Notes: generated from the sequence alone by a model not told the origin. Counted from the stretch's first letter, positions 1-8,931 are shown. The stretch is 64,000 bases of DNA from JAJFKX01 sp965230265 (GCA_965230265.1 OZ245999.1:3286001-3350000); one strand, 5' to 3'. A program made the numbers and translations.

Positions 1-270
1 CAGGCGGTTGTTACCACGGTCATAGCTGAATGAAGCACTCAATTGCGGATAAAAGTTAGCCCACGCTATCTCGGTATTTTCCCCTGAAGCATCACGCCTT
101 AAGGCTGCGGCACGCAGTTGCGGATCCTTGCTAACAGCAATATCGTGGATACCCACCAGATCAACCGCTAATACCGGCATACTCATCAGCAGGCCAAGCA
201 ACATAATCGTTGTTGATGTTGCCACGATCCTTATTGTTGGCCGTGTTTTTGAGCTGGGCCGTTTATACAT
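1..270 (-). CDS. TolC-family outer membrane efflux protein (partial, N-terminus only)
   Basis: The minus-strand reading frame starts at the ATG at 270 and runs off the window at position 1, so only about 90 residues are visible. They comprise a basic start, a hydrophobic segment (IMLLGLLMSMPVLA) that reads as a signal peptide, and a mature start with the typical TolC layout: an 'AVSKDPQLRAAALRRDA' helix followed by WANFYPQLSASFSYDR. Family members form the trimeric outer-membrane duct of type I secretion and RND/ABC efflux. The methyltransferase gene lies just upstream on the same strand with about 50 bases between them, an arrangement common in gammaproteobacteria. The C-terminal half cannot be assessed. 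Confidence 0.8.
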   Translation of the reverse strand, partial: MYKRPSSKTRPTIRIVATSTTIMLLGLLMSMPVLAVDLVGIHDIAVSKDPQLRAAALRRDASGENTEIAWANFYPQLSASFSYDRGNNRL

Positions 271-321
271 AATTCAGACTCCGGAAATATTGTTATTCAA
301 TAGATTAGCGATTGGATGCCT

Positions 322-993
322 TCAGAACTCAAAAGGTTGCGATAATTCAGCGTGTTGCAATGCCGGTATATCGGTTTCAAACAGGCTTTCGGTTTGCCAG
401 CTCGTTTCATCGATGCGCGTAATCAGGCGTGCTTCCATTAATGGGGATTGACCGACAATAATCAGCATGCGCCCTTTTGGTTTTAACCAATGCAGAAAGC
501 TTTCTGGGACAAACGGTAATGAACCGCCGACCATAACCACATCTACTGGCTGTTCTGGCTGCCAGTTCGAAAAAGCATCTGCATGCTGGAAGTTCACACT
601 GCCGGGCAACGGCTGGTCTTCATCCGCTAAACTGGAAATTCGTTTATGCGCAGCATCGACAAATTCTGGCTGGATATCTATTGCCTGTATGCGTGCACCC
701 AATCTGGCCATACAGGCGGTCAAATAACCACTTCCTGAGCCTATTTCGACAACCTCTTCACCTGCTTGCAGTTGTGCTGCCTGCAATAAACGTCCTTCTA
801 CCACGGGTGGCAACATAAATTGCTGATGCGCCAATGGTATTTGCAGGTCTGCATAGGCCATTTGTCGATATCGTGCCGGCACGAAGTCTTCACGTGCCAA
901 TGTATGCAGCACGTCGAGAACTTTTTGATCGAGCACTTCCCAAGTTCGTACCTGTTGCTCTACCATGTTGAAGCGGGCTTGTTCTAAGTTCAT
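322..993 (-). CDS. Protein-L-isoaspartate O-methyltransferase family protein
   Basis: This is a 223-residue SAM-dependent methyltransferase of the PCM type. The glycine-rich SAM motif VVEIGSGSGY is at residues 81-90, followed by the acidic strand end AIDIQPEF. The N-terminus (MNLEQARFNMVEQQVRTWEV) matches the short PCM-like group often encoded next to tolC. PCM repairs isoaspartyl residues in damaged proteins; this tolC-linked branch may not have retained that substrate, so the exact activity is inferred. I chose the ATG at 993 because family similarity begins there; the longer frame to 1065 adds an unrelated tail. It is divergent from thiC and precedes the tolC-like gene. Confidence 0.82.
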   Translation of the reverse strand: MNLEQARFNMVEQQVRTWEVLDQKVLDVLHTLAREDFVPARYRQMAYADLQIPLAHQQFMLPPVVEGRLLQAAQLQAGEEVVEIGSGSGYLTACMARLGARIQAIDIQPEFVDAAHKRISSLADEDQPLPGSVNFQHADAFSNWQPEQPVDVVMVGGSLPFVPESFLHWLKPKGRMLIIVGQSPLMEARLITRIDETSWQTESLFETDIPALQHAELSQPFEF

Positions 994-1222
994 AAGATTC
1001 AATCCATTTTTTTGCTGATATTGATTACCGCCAATGACGATTTTCAAGCATCCGCAGAATGCCATGATGTGCTGTTCCGTACTTACACCAAAGTGCCAAA
1101 AGTCACAGCATGCCGTTGACCGCGATGTTATTCCGAACTCTAATGAAAAGGGCTGTTATGATACCAAGGAATCGTTTATTGCACCCGCTCGATGAGCAAA
1201 ACCTGTTTAGATAATTTGCCTT

Positions 1223-3118
1223 ATGACTAAAGCTTCACAATCCACTAGTAACAATCCGGTCGCCAACCTGGAAACCACCATTTCACAGGAAATGCGCCAA
1301 CCTCTGGCCGGATCACGGCGTGCATGGTTCCACGGGGAACAACATGGCGTGCAAGTTCCGGTACGGCATATCCTGCAAAGTGATACGCCCACATTGTTTG
1401 GCGGCGAACCCAACCCGCCTATTCCCGTTTACGATACTTCCGGCCCTTATACTGATCCAGATGCCGTTATCGATCTGACGCTGGGGCTTTCCACCAGCGC
1501 CCGAAGCACCTGGATTGAACAGCGTGGGAATACCGAACAACTGTCTGCGCCAACATCAGATTTCGGTGTGCGGCGCATGCATGATGAGAAGACCACCCAT
1601 TTACGCTTTCCCAATGTACAGCCACCACGCAGGGCTGTTTCCGGAGCCAATGTGACCCAAATGCACTATGCAAGACAGGGCATTATCACTCCAGAAATGG
1701 AGTTTGTTGCCTTGCGTGAATCCATGCGTTTGGATGAGTTAAACCAACCTGGCCTGCAAAGCCAGCACCCTGGCCAAGCATGGGGGGCTGTTTTACCAAA
1801 ACAGATAACGCCAGAGTTTGTTCGCTCAGAAATTGCTGCAGGCCGGGCGATTATTCCTGCCAATATTAACCATCCAGAATTGGAGCCGATGATCATTGGC
1901 CGCAATTTCAGGGTTAAGATTAATGCCAATATCGGTAACTCTGCAGTGACCAGCTCAATCGCCGAAGAAGTAGAAAAAATGGTTTGGGCAACCCGCTGGG
2001 GTGCTGATACGGTGATGGATTTGTCCACAGGCAAACACATCCATGAAACCCGTGAGTGGATTATCCGTAATTCACCGGTACCTATTGGTACGGTTCCCAT
2101 TTATCAGGCACTGGAAAAAGTTGGCGGTAAAGCAGAAGAACTCACCTGGGAGTTGTTCCGGGATACCCTGATTGAACAGGCTGAACAAGGCGTGGATTAC
2201 TTTACAATTCATGCTGGTGTTCGTTTGGCTTATGTTCCGCTGACGGCTAAACGGGTTACCGGTATTGTTTCCCGTGGCGGTTCAATCATGGCCAAATGGT
2301 GCCTGGCACATCATCAAGAATCGTTTTTGTATACCCATTTCGATGACATTTGCGAAATCATGAAAGCCTATGATGTCAGTTTTTCTCTGGGCGACGGTTT
2401 ACGGCCTGGTTCAGTCGCAGACGCCAATGATGAGGCACAGTTTGCGGAGCTGGAAACCCTGGGCGAGTTGACCAAAAAAGCCTGGGAACATGATTGTCAG
2501 GTCATGATTGAAGGCCCCGGACATGTGCCCATGCAATTGATCAAGGAAAATATGGATAAGGAGCTTGCTGACTGTTTTGAAGCACCCTTTTATACCTTGG
2601 GGCCTCTCACCACTGATATTGCTCCAGGGTATGATCACATTACCAGTGCCATTGGCGCTGCGCAGATTGGTTGGTATGGTTGCGCGATGTTGTGTTACGT
2701 CACACCCAAAGAACATTTGGGTTTGCCCGACAAAGATGATGTTCGTACAGGTATCATCACTTATAAAATTGCCGCACATGCTGCTGATCTGGCCAAAGGC
2801 TGGCCGGGTGCACAAATACGTGATAACGCTTTGTCCAAAGCCCGTTTTGAATTTCGTTGGGATGATCAGTTTAATTTATCACTGGACCCTGACCGGGCTC
2901 GCGAATATCACGATCAGACTTTACCGAAAGACTCCGCCAAAGTTGCACATTTTTGTTCCATGTGTGGACCCAAGTTCTGTTCCATGAAAATCAGCCAGGA
3001 TGTTCGTGACTACGCTAAAGAAAAAGGCTTAAGCGAAGAGGTTGTTCTGGATACAGGAATGCAGGAGAAAGCTGAGGAGTTTAAGGCTTTGGGCGCAAAA
3101 ATTTACCGGCGCAGTTAG
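1223..3118 (+). CDS. thiC: Phosphomethylpyrimidine synthase ThiC
   Basis: ThiC is the radical-SAM enzyme that rearranges 5-aminoimidazole ribotide into hydroxymethylpyrimidine phosphate for thiamine synthesis. At 631 residues it has the usual full length for proteobacteria. The C-terminal iron-sulfur cluster motif is intact as C578-x2-C581-x4-C586 (CSMCGPKFC), and the body has family blocks such as SRGGSIMAKW, EGPGHVPMQLI and TDIAPGYDHI. The start at 1223 fits the family N-terminus. I could not find a TPP riboswitch in the roughly 155 bases before the start. No other thiamine gene is nearby. A 9-bp-stem hairpin lies about 60 bases past the stop. Confidence 0.97.
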   Translation: MTKASQSTSNNPVANLETTISQEMRQPLAGSRRAWFHGEQHGVQVPVRHILQSDTPTLFGGEPNPPIPVYDTSGPYTDPDAVIDLTLGLSTSARSTWIEQRGNTEQLSAPTSDFGVRRMHDEKTTHLRFPNVQPPRRAVSGANVTQMHYARQGIITPEMEFVALRESMRLDELNQPGLQSQHPGQAWGAVLPKQITPEFVRSEIAAGRAIIPANINHPELEPMIIGRNFRVKINANIGNSAVTSSIAEEVEKMVWATRWGADTVMDLSTGKHIHETREWIIRNSPVPIGTVPIYQALEKVGGKAEELTWELFRDTLIEQAEQGVDYFTIHAGVRLAYVPLTAKRVTGIVSRGGSIMAKWCLAHHQESFLYTHFDDICEIMKAYDVSFSLGDGLRPGSVADANDEAQFAELETLGELTKKAWEHDCQVMIEGPGHVPMQLIKENMDKELADCFEAPFYTLGPLTTDIAPGYDHITSAIGAAQIGWYGCAMLCYVTPKEHLGLPDKDDVRTGIITYKIAAHAADLAKGWPGAQIRDNALSKARFEFRWDDQFNLSLDPDRAREYHDQTLPKDSAKVAHFCSMCGPKFCSMKISQDVRDYAKEKGLSEEVVLDTGMQEKAEEFKALGAKIYRRS

Positions 3119-3177
3119 TTTACTTTTTCGGATAAACCCTTTTATAAACTATCTTGATATTTTGTCGTGTTGAAAGC

Positions 3178-3200
3178 GGTCGCTGCCTAATGCAGCGACC
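3178..3200. other. Perfect 9-bp hairpin between convergent genes
   Basis: GGTCGCTGC and GCAGCGACC flank a five-base loop (CTAAT) between the ends of thiC and the convergent DJ-1/PfpI gene. Neither side has an immediate T-run, so it is not a textbook intrinsic terminator. It may still act as a bidirectional transcript end or RNA stabiliser. Confidence 0.5.
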
Positions 3201-3267
3201 TAATCGGCTTGCTTAAGTTTTAATTACAAATATTAAATTATTTTTTATTAGATCGATTATTTTACCG

Positions 3268-3948
3268 TTAATTTAATAAAGCCAATATTTTGTTGGCACA
3301 GCTTTTCGATGATGCTGGATTTTGTCCAGTAATCAGGTGACCATCTGCAATACTAAAATCAGCCCAGTCATCGCCCTTTTGGTAATATCCCCCTAAACGA
3401 ATTAATTCATCTTCAATTAAATACGGGACTATATCCTGTTTTTGTACCGCAATTTCTTCACTGTTGCTAAACGCTGTCACCTGTTTACCAGCAACCAATG
3501 GTTCACCATTCGGTGTTTTGGTATGTCGAAAAACCACCGGTCCGTGACAAACAGCAGAAACCGGTTTACCTGCTGCATACATGGCTTCAATCAATTCAAT
3601 AGAATGAGGGCTCTCTGCTAAATCCCATATCGGGCCATGGCCTCCTGGATAAAACACTGCATCGTAATCTTCAGGTTGGATATCCACCAGCGGTGTGGTG
3701 TTCGCAAGCTGTAGCATAGCTTGTTGGTCATCAAGAAATTGCTGCCCTATTTCACCAAGATTATCTGAGTCATGGCTTTCCGGGTCCATAGGCGGCTGCC
3801 CACCCAACATGGATGCCAAAATCACTTCATGGCCTGCTTCTAAAAAAACGTAATAAGGTGCTGCTAGTTCCTCTAACCAAAAACCAGTAGGCTGAGCGGT
3901 ATCACCCAGTTGATCATGTGATGTTAAAACCATCAATATTTGCGCCAT
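3268..3948 (-). CDS. DJ-1/PfpI (Hsp31-like) family protein
   Basis: This 226-residue protein belongs to the type 1 glutamine amidotransferase-like DJ-1/PfpI superfamily. The nucleophile-elbow motif AVCHGP supplies the conserved Cys-His pair, the YPGGHGPIWDL block precedes it, and an acidic residue in the early GFWLEE motif matches the third active-site position of Hsp31-type enzymes. Relatives act as glyoxalases, deglycases or chaperones on carbonyl-damaged molecules; the specific activity here is unknown. It sits 38 bases after the RES toxin gene on the same strand, so it may be the third gene of that operon. An AGG-type ribosome site precedes the ATG at 3948. Confidence 0.85.
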   Translation of the reverse strand: MAQILMVLTSHDQLGDTAQPTGFWLEELAAPYYVFLEAGHEVILASMLGGQPPMDPESHDSDNLGEIGQQFLDDQQAMLQLANTTPLVDIQPEDYDAVFYPGGHGPIWDLAESPHSIELIEAMYAAGKPVSAVCHGPVVFRHTKTPNGEPLVAGKQVTAFSNSEEIAVQKQDIVPYLIEDELIRLGGYYQKGDDWADFSIADGHLITGQNPASSKSCANKILALLN

Positions 3949-3986
3949 TAAAATTACCTATATATTACTGTTTAACAAAATAACGA

Positions 3987-4730
3987 TTAGCCTGGTCTGG
4001 GCAACAGACCTTCTACTAAAAACTGTTTAGCAGGGTATTTCATTAATTTATTTTCAAATTTAAATACCACGTTATCAGTGGCTGTTTGAGCAAGTACGCG
4101 AAATGTTTTTTCAGGCTCATTATTGCGTAATGCTTTAGGCGTTAATAACGCCACATTAATGCCTGTTTTTTGATCCCGCGCAGAAATAAACTCAATTGCC
4201 TGATAACCTTGCTGCCGTAATTCACTTCCCAATGTCTGGCTATGTTGATAGCTCATTGGATCTGCCAACAATTCGCTGTGCTGCTTAAATGGATCTTGTT
4301 GTAATTTAATACCCTGGTCACTGCGATATTGTGCCGCAAACATCAAATGCTGACTTAATATTTTTTCTGGTGGTTCAAGCATTCCATCTAAAAACAACAA
4401 ACGATAAAAAGCCGTTTCTGCCAGCGCTGTTCGTTGTGTATGCGCGGCATAAAAAATACCTGGCTCAAAACGATTGCCAAAACGTGAACCCCATCGCAGT
4501 GGAGGATATCTAAAAGGGGTTTTTAGTAGATAGTGCAGATATTCACAACCCGGTGGACATACTGGTTTGCTGGTTTCCAACATGTCTTCCAGTATTGCTT
4601 GTTCTGAAAGGTCATCAACCAATGCTGTGGTCGCTACCTGTTGTTGGCTTTCCACGACTCGCCAGATACGACCAGTCACCAATGTAGGATCTGTCTGTCG
4701 AATTAATGACTGCCAGTCAGTTTTATTCAA
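3987..4730 (-). CDS. RES-domain toxin (NAD+-depleting toxin family)
   Basis: This 247-residue protein carries a RES domain over its central part, with the named Arg-Glu-Ser-type residues visible in RYPPLRWGSRFG, FYAAHTQRTALAETAFYR and the later strand QAIEFISARD. RES toxins such as MbcT and ParT consume NAD+ (phosphorolysis) or modify host enzymes, and are held in check by Xre/MbcA/ParS antitoxins. Such an antitoxin is encoded 36 bases upstream. The frame has no early ATG; TTG at 4730 is the most likely start, with AAGGA only two bases before it, so translation may be weak. Low toxin expression relative to antitoxin would fit, but that is inference. Confidence 0.87.
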   Translation of the reverse strand: MNKTDWQSLIRQTDPTLVTGRIWRVVESQQQVATTALVDDLSEQAILEDMLETSKPVCPPGCEYLHYLLKTPFRYPPLRWGSRFGNRFEPGIFYAAHTQRTALAETAFYRLLFLDGMLEPPEKILSQHLMFAAQYRSDQGIKLQQDPFKQHSELLADPMSYQHSQTLGSELRQQGYQAIEFISARDQKTGINVALLTPKALRNNEPEKTFRVLAQTATDNVVFKFENKLMKYPAKQFLVEGLLPRPG

Positions 4731-4766
4731 TATCCTTCCATGGTTTAGGTTTTAACTTACTGATCG

Positions 4767-5123
4767 TTATACCTTGCCGCGCATTGCATCCAGATATTCT
4801 GTAACGTGAATCAGACCGGGGATGTTATTCAGGTGCTCTCTAGGAACTCCGCCTAAATGCCGATTGCCTGTATGTAACCAGTGGCGCATAGCCTCGTTAT
4901 CACCACCCACCAGTACATACAATGAGCGGTAACAGCGGATTAGCAATAACGCCAGCTCCCCTGCTTTACTGGATGGATCCAGGCCGCGCCGCAAACCACT
5001 GCGTTCACGGCCGATAACTGAAGCGACCTCTGCCTGAGTTAACCCCAACGCTTTGCCGGCATTGAACACTGCTTTGCTCAATACTTCCGGAGCTTCTGGT
5101 GTCGTTGATATAACAGCACTCAT
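4767..5123 (-). CDS. Xre/MbcA/ParS-type antitoxin (DUF2384)
   Basis: This 118-residue partner of the RES toxin has an N-terminal helix-turn-helix-like region (ALGLTQAEVASVIGRERSGLRR) and the C-terminal toxin-binding domain typical of DUF2384, including AMRHWLHTGNRHLGGVP, close to the family consensus around 'WL...N..L.G..P'. It should bind and neutralise the RES toxin and autoregulate the operon. I start it at the ATG at 5123, preceded by AAGAGG at good spacing; the longer frame to 5204 would run through its own promoter. The gene lies directly downstream of mnmE on the same strand but has its own promoter. Confidence 0.88.
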   Translation of the reverse strand: MSAVISTTPEAPEVLSKAVFNAGKALGLTQAEVASVIGRERSGLRRGLDPSSKAGELALLLIRCYRSLYVLVGGDNEAMRHWLHTGNRHLGGVPREHLNNIPGLIHVTEYLDAMRGKV

Positions 5124-5150
5124 ACACAGCCTCTTTTGTAGATTATTCTT

Positions 5151-5179
5151 ATAATAGTTATGTTTTGTTGTTTTTTCAA
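5151..5179 (-). promoter_or_regulatory. Sigma70-type promoter of the Xre-RES operon with overlapping operator-like repeats
   Basis: On the minus strand TTGAAA (5179-5174) and TATTAT (5156-5151) are separated by exactly 17 bases, 28 bases before the antitoxin start. Two overlapping short inverted repeats, CAACTGTTG and GTTGAAAAAACAAC, cover the -35 box, a natural place for Xre autorepression. The promoter begins about ten bases after the mnmE stop. Confidence 0.65.
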
Positions 5180-5188
5180 CAGTTGTTG

Positions 5189-6514
5189 TTACTTGCCTAT
5201 GCAAAAATGACCAAAAATTTCACCCAGCAAATCATCATTGTGGTACTCCCCTGTAATATCTGATAATGCCTGTTGGGCACTGAGTAACTCCTCGGCAAAT
5301 AACTCCCCGGCATGAGGAATATGTTGCGCTGCGGTATGCAGGCACTGGTTGACATCTTGTAAGGCAGCAACATGCCGTGGCCGTGCAGAAAAAGCCTGTG
5401 TGTCAACGTTGTTGATATTCAGTTTGCCCACAATCGCCTGTTCCAATGACGGTAGGCCTTTACCGGTTTTTGCAGAGATAATGACATCATAGCCTGATTG
5501 GTTTTTCATCTCTGGCAGAAGGTCTTGCTTGTTCCCAACACGAATAACAGCGGCACGAATATTTTTAGGTGGCTGCTTGTGCACATCATCACAGGTTGTG
5601 AGATCAACCAACCATAAAACCACATCTGCATCATTCAAAGCTGCATATGCCCGCCGAATGCCTTCTTGTTCTATTGGGTCATCACTGTCTCGTATCCCGG
5701 CGGTATCAATCACCTCCATTGGAATACCCCCGATTTCTAACCGCTCTCGCAATACATCCCGCGTGGTGCCTGGGATATCGGTAACGATGGCAGCATCGTG
5801 TTTGACCAGGGCATTTAACAAGCTGGATTTTCCGGCATTGGGTGGTCCGATAATTGCCAAACGTGCGCCCTGGGTTAAGTGAACACCATTTTGCGCAGTA
5901 GCCAGCAATTGTTTGCTCGTTTGGTGTAATCTTTGCAACCGTTGTGCAATGCGCTCATCAGCCAAAAAATCGATTTCCTCTTCGGGAAAATCCAAAGCAG
6001 CCTCAACCCATACTCGCAACTCAATTAGCGATTGCTGTAATTCACTCACGGGCTTGCTTAGCCCGCCACCCAGGCTACGGCTAGCGGCCCGTACTGCAGC
6101 GGCGCTGCCTGCTTCAATCAGATCAGCGATGGCTTCTGCCTGGGTTAAATCGAGTTTATCGTTTAAAAACGCGCGCTCGGTAAATTCACCAGGTCGGGCC
6201 AACCTTGCTCCCGCCTGGTTTAGTTGCTGCATAATCATTTGCAACAATATTTGCCCACCGTGAGTATGTAATTCGACAACATCCTCACCGGTAAAAGAAT
6301 AAGGAGAGATAAAGCTTAAAAACAAACCGTGATCAAGAATATTTCCGTCACGGTCCTTGATGCTGCGTAAGCCAGCCTGCCTGGGTGGCGGCAATTGGCC
6401 ACACAGCTGCTCGGCGATGCAAAACGATTGCGGACCGGAGATCCGGATGATACCTACGCCACCGGTACCTGGTGGCGTAGCAATCGCGCAAATGGTGTCA
6501 GCTGGCGTTTTCAA
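5189..6514 (-). CDS. mnmE: tRNA modification GTPase MnmE
   Basis: MnmE works with MnmG to install the aminomethyl-type modification at uridine 34 of several tRNAs. The 441-residue protein has the N-terminal folate-binding TrmE domain, the inserted G domain with P-loop GPPNAGKS (223-230), switch region PGTTRD, DTAG (270-273), NKQD and SAK, and the C-terminal catalytic Cys in FCIGK (C438). It is complete and close to normal length. Its start overlaps the yidC stop by 17 bases, indicating translational coupling in the rnpA-yidC-mnmE operon. mnmG is not in the window. Confidence 0.97.
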   Translation of the reverse strand: MKTPADTICAIATPPGTGGVGIIRISGPQSFCIAEQLCGQLPPPRQAGLRSIKDRDGNILDHGLFLSFISPYSFTGEDVVELHTHGGQILLQMIMQQLNQAGARLARPGEFTERAFLNDKLDLTQAEAIADLIEAGSAAAVRAASRSLGGGLSKPVSELQQSLIELRVWVEAALDFPEEEIDFLADERIAQRLQRLHQTSKQLLATAQNGVHLTQGARLAIIGPPNAGKSSLLNALVKHDAAIVTDIPGTTRDVLRERLEIGGIPMEVIDTAGIRDSDDPIEQEGIRRAYAALNDADVVLWLVDLTTCDDVHKQPPKNIRAAVIRVGNKQDLLPEMKNQSGYDVIISAKTGKGLPSLEQAIVGKLNINNVDTQAFSARPRHVAALQDVNQCLHTAAQHIPHAGELFAEELLSAQQALSDITGEYHNDDLLGEIFGHFCIGK

Positions 6515-8213
6515 TCCGCTTGGTAATAAACCATTGCTGGCCTAGAGAAATCACGGCATTAGTGGCCCAATACAAAACCAGTCCAGCAGGGAAAAACGCA
6601 AACAGTACCGAGAATACCACTGGCAGGGCATTCATCATTTTCCGTTGCATTGGATCCATGCCCGGTGAAGGACTCATTCGCTGAGTGGCAACCATGGCGA
6701 TGCCGTTGATAATAGGCAGCACAAAATAAGGGTCTGGACTGGATAAATCCTGAATCCAGAAAATAAATGGTGCCTGTCGTAATTCAACGGACTCCAACAG
6801 CACCCAGTACAAAGCAATAAATATTGGAATCTGTATCAAAACCGGCAAACACCCCCCTAATGGATTGGCTTTTTCTGTTTTATACAACTCCATCATGGCT
6901 TCGCTCATTTTCTGCCGGTCATCGCCATAACGTTCTTTTAGTTTTTCAATCCGTGGCTGCAGTTTGCGTATCCGCGCCATGGATTTGTACTGCGACTCAG
7001 TCAGTTTGAAAAACAGCAATTTGATAATCAGGGTCAAAATAACAATCGACCAACCCCAGTTTTTTACCACTGAATGAATCCAGTTCAGGGCAATAAACAA
7101 TGGTTTGGAGAAAATCGTGAAAATGCCATAATCAACGGTTAGCTCCAGGCCATTGGCAAGACCTTTTAAATCATCCTGAAGTTTAGGGCCGACATATAAG
7201 CGACTGGAAAATTGATGTGTTTGTCCATTGGCTATCTGCACTGGCGTGCTTTGATAACGCAACAAATAACGCGGCACACCCGTTTGATTAACAGTGGCAC
7301 TGCCAAACGTTTCCACATTACCCTCTGGCGGTAGCCAAGCACTCATAAAATAATGTTGCACCATTGCAATCCAGCCGTTATCGGTGGTGGTATTTAATGG
7401 CTCATCAGAAAAATCATCAAACTTTAATTTATTAAACTTATCCTGAGGGGTGTAATAAGCAGCGCCGGAAAAACTATAGCGCGAGGTATCGGTTAGCCCG
7501 CCCTTTGGTGCGGTTGGCTTGGTTCTTTGCAATTGCACATAACGATTGCCCTGCCAAGCTTGGCCGGATTGATTGTTTAAAGCATGTACCGTATCAATAA
7601 CGTATTCACCGCGTCTTAATGTCAATGTCTTGGTGACATTAATGCCTGCTTCATTCCAACTTAGTGGTATTTCCAGGCTGTCCTGGCCTTCAGCCAGGCG
7701 ATATTCTGTTTGTCTGCTTTGATAGTTTGCCTGATGCGTTGGCGCTGGATGATTAGCAGACAACAAACCAGACTGGGCAACATAAAAAGTACCGTTCTGG
7801 CGTTGCATCAATTGTACTGGAATATCCGGCGTGTTCACTTCAACTGGATAATTCAGCAGTTTGGCACTGACCACACTACCGCCGCGTGGATCAATCAGTA
7901 ATTCCAACACATCGGTAGTAACATGAATCAAGTTGCTGGTATCAAAACCAGCATTAGGTGCGTTTGCCACCTGCAATGACGGGGTTTCAGCGTTGGTAAT
8001 AGGCACAGGAATATCAGCTGAAGTTGGTACAGGTAATTCTGCATTAACGCCTGATGATGCAATATTGCCATCACCCGGTGGTTGCACCGTCTGCTGTCCA
8101 GGTGTTGGTTCAGCTGGCTGAGCTTGACGCGCATAATCCTGTTGCCACTGTGACCACATTAAAAATGCGAGCACTGCCAGAGCAATCAGAAACAGGTTAC
8201 GTGTTTCCGGCAT
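6498..8213 (-). CDS. yidC: Membrane protein insertase YidC
   Basis: YidC inserts and folds inner-membrane proteins, alone or with SecYEG. This 571-residue copy has the Gram-negative layout: an N-terminal anchor (LFLIALAVLAFLMW), a Pro/Gln-rich linker, a large periplasmic beta domain, and the C-terminal five-helix 60KD_IMP core with KLTESQYKSMARIRKLQP and NPLGGCLPVLIQIPIFIALY. The start overlaps the end of rnpA by 17 bases. yidD, which normally sits between rnpA and yidC, is not present. Confidence 0.97.
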   Translation of the reverse strand: MPETRNLFLIALAVLAFLMWSQWQQDYARQAQPAEPTPGQQTVQPPGDGNIASSGVNAELPVPTSADIPVPITNAETPSLQVANAPNAGFDTSNLIHVTTDVLELLIDPRGGSVVSAKLLNYPVEVNTPDIPVQLMQRQNGTFYVAQSGLLSANHPAPTHQANYQSRQTEYRLAEGQDSLEIPLSWNEAGINVTKTLTLRRGEYVIDTVHALNNQSGQAWQGNRYVQLQRTKPTAPKGGLTDTSRYSFSGAAYYTPQDKFNKLKFDDFSDEPLNTTTDNGWIAMVQHYFMSAWLPPEGNVETFGSATVNQTGVPRYLLRYQSTPVQIANGQTHQFSSRLYVGPKLQDDLKGLANGLELTVDYGIFTIFSKPLFIALNWIHSVVKNWGWSIVILTLIIKLLFFKLTESQYKSMARIRKLQPRIEKLKERYGDDRQKMSEAMMELYKTEKANPLGGCLPVLIQIPIFIALYWVLLESVELRQAPFIFWIQDLSSPDPYFVLPIINGIAMVATQRMSPSPGMDPMQRKMMNALPVVFSVLFAFFPAGLVLYWATNAVISLGQQWFITKRIENAS

Positions 8214-8583
8214 GAGGGGTATCCTTAAGCTTGTTTTGAATATTAATTAAATGTTGGTAAGTTGCGGCTTGCAGGTTTTGATTACAAGCCCTGCTAGCCT
8301 CTGGCCGTGCCTGAAATACCAGATCAGCACCAATTTGCTGTGTTTGTTCTGTCTGTGCACACCAATGACGGAATGTTTCTCGGACAATACGCTTAATCCG
8401 GTTACGAACGACAGCACGTTTGTCGACCTTTTTACTTACCGCCAAACCCAGGCGTTGCCCATTGGTTGTTTTGATACCCAGCACACGAAAAAACCGGTCG
8501 CTGCTAACAACCGGTTTCGACCTGAATACTTCAGTAAATTCGCGTGGTTTGCGCAAACGTTGTTGTTTTTTGAATTCGGCCAT
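8197..8583 (-). CDS. rnpA: Ribonuclease P protein component
   Basis: This 128-residue basic protein is the protein subunit of RNase P, which trims tRNA 5' ends. The signature RNR-type motif is present as AVVRNRIKRIVRETFR, preceded by GLAVSKKV. The N-terminus (QRLRKPREFTEVF) matches the family. It follows rpmH on the same strand with about 150 bases between, and overlaps yidC. The C-terminal tail is slightly longer than in E. coli. Confidence 0.95.
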   Translation of the reverse strand: MAEFKKQQRLRKPREFTEVFRSKPVVSSDRFFRVLGIKTTNGQRLGLAVSKKVDKRAVVRNRIKRIVRETFRHWCAQTEQTQQIGADLVFQARPEASRACNQNLQAATYQHLINIQNKLKDTPHAGNT

Positions 8584-8734
8584 GCCGCTGCCTTATTCCC
8601 ACTGCGGCCGATGACACTTTTTCAAAGCAAGGGTAAACGGTAGCGCTAAAGCTGCTGCTGAGGGATTGACGCCGTTACCGGTGCGCCTCCAATCTATCAG
8701 ACTATGATTTAGCTACACAATGAGAGACGATTTA

Positions 8735-8869
8735 CTACTGTGCCAAACGCTTACGGCCACGACGGCGACGAGTATTGATAATAGCGCGGCCACCACGTGT
8801 TGCCATACGGGCACGAAAACCATGTGTGCGAGCACGCTTAATTTTACTTGGTTGATATGTGCGTTTCAT
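8735..8869 (-). CDS. rpmH: 50S ribosomal protein L34
   Basis: The 44-residue minus-strand frame starts MKRTYQPSKIKRARTHGF and ends in the Arg-rich tail RRRRGRKRLAQ, which is diagnostic of L34. ATG is at 8869 and TAG at 8735. It is the first gene of the rpmH-rnpA-yidC-mnmE cluster. A strong promoter lies about 65 bases upstream. Confidence 0.97.
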   Translation of the reverse strand: MKRTYQPSKIKRARTHGFRARMATRGGRAIINTRRRRGRKRLAQ

Positions 8870-8931
8870 TGGAAACTCCAAATTAATGGCCAAAATTTAA
8901 GATCGGCCGCAAATTGCGAAAACAGCCCGCC

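Noticed and set aside
3178..3200. Rho-independent terminator for thiC
   Set aside because: The stem is good but no T-run follows on either strand.
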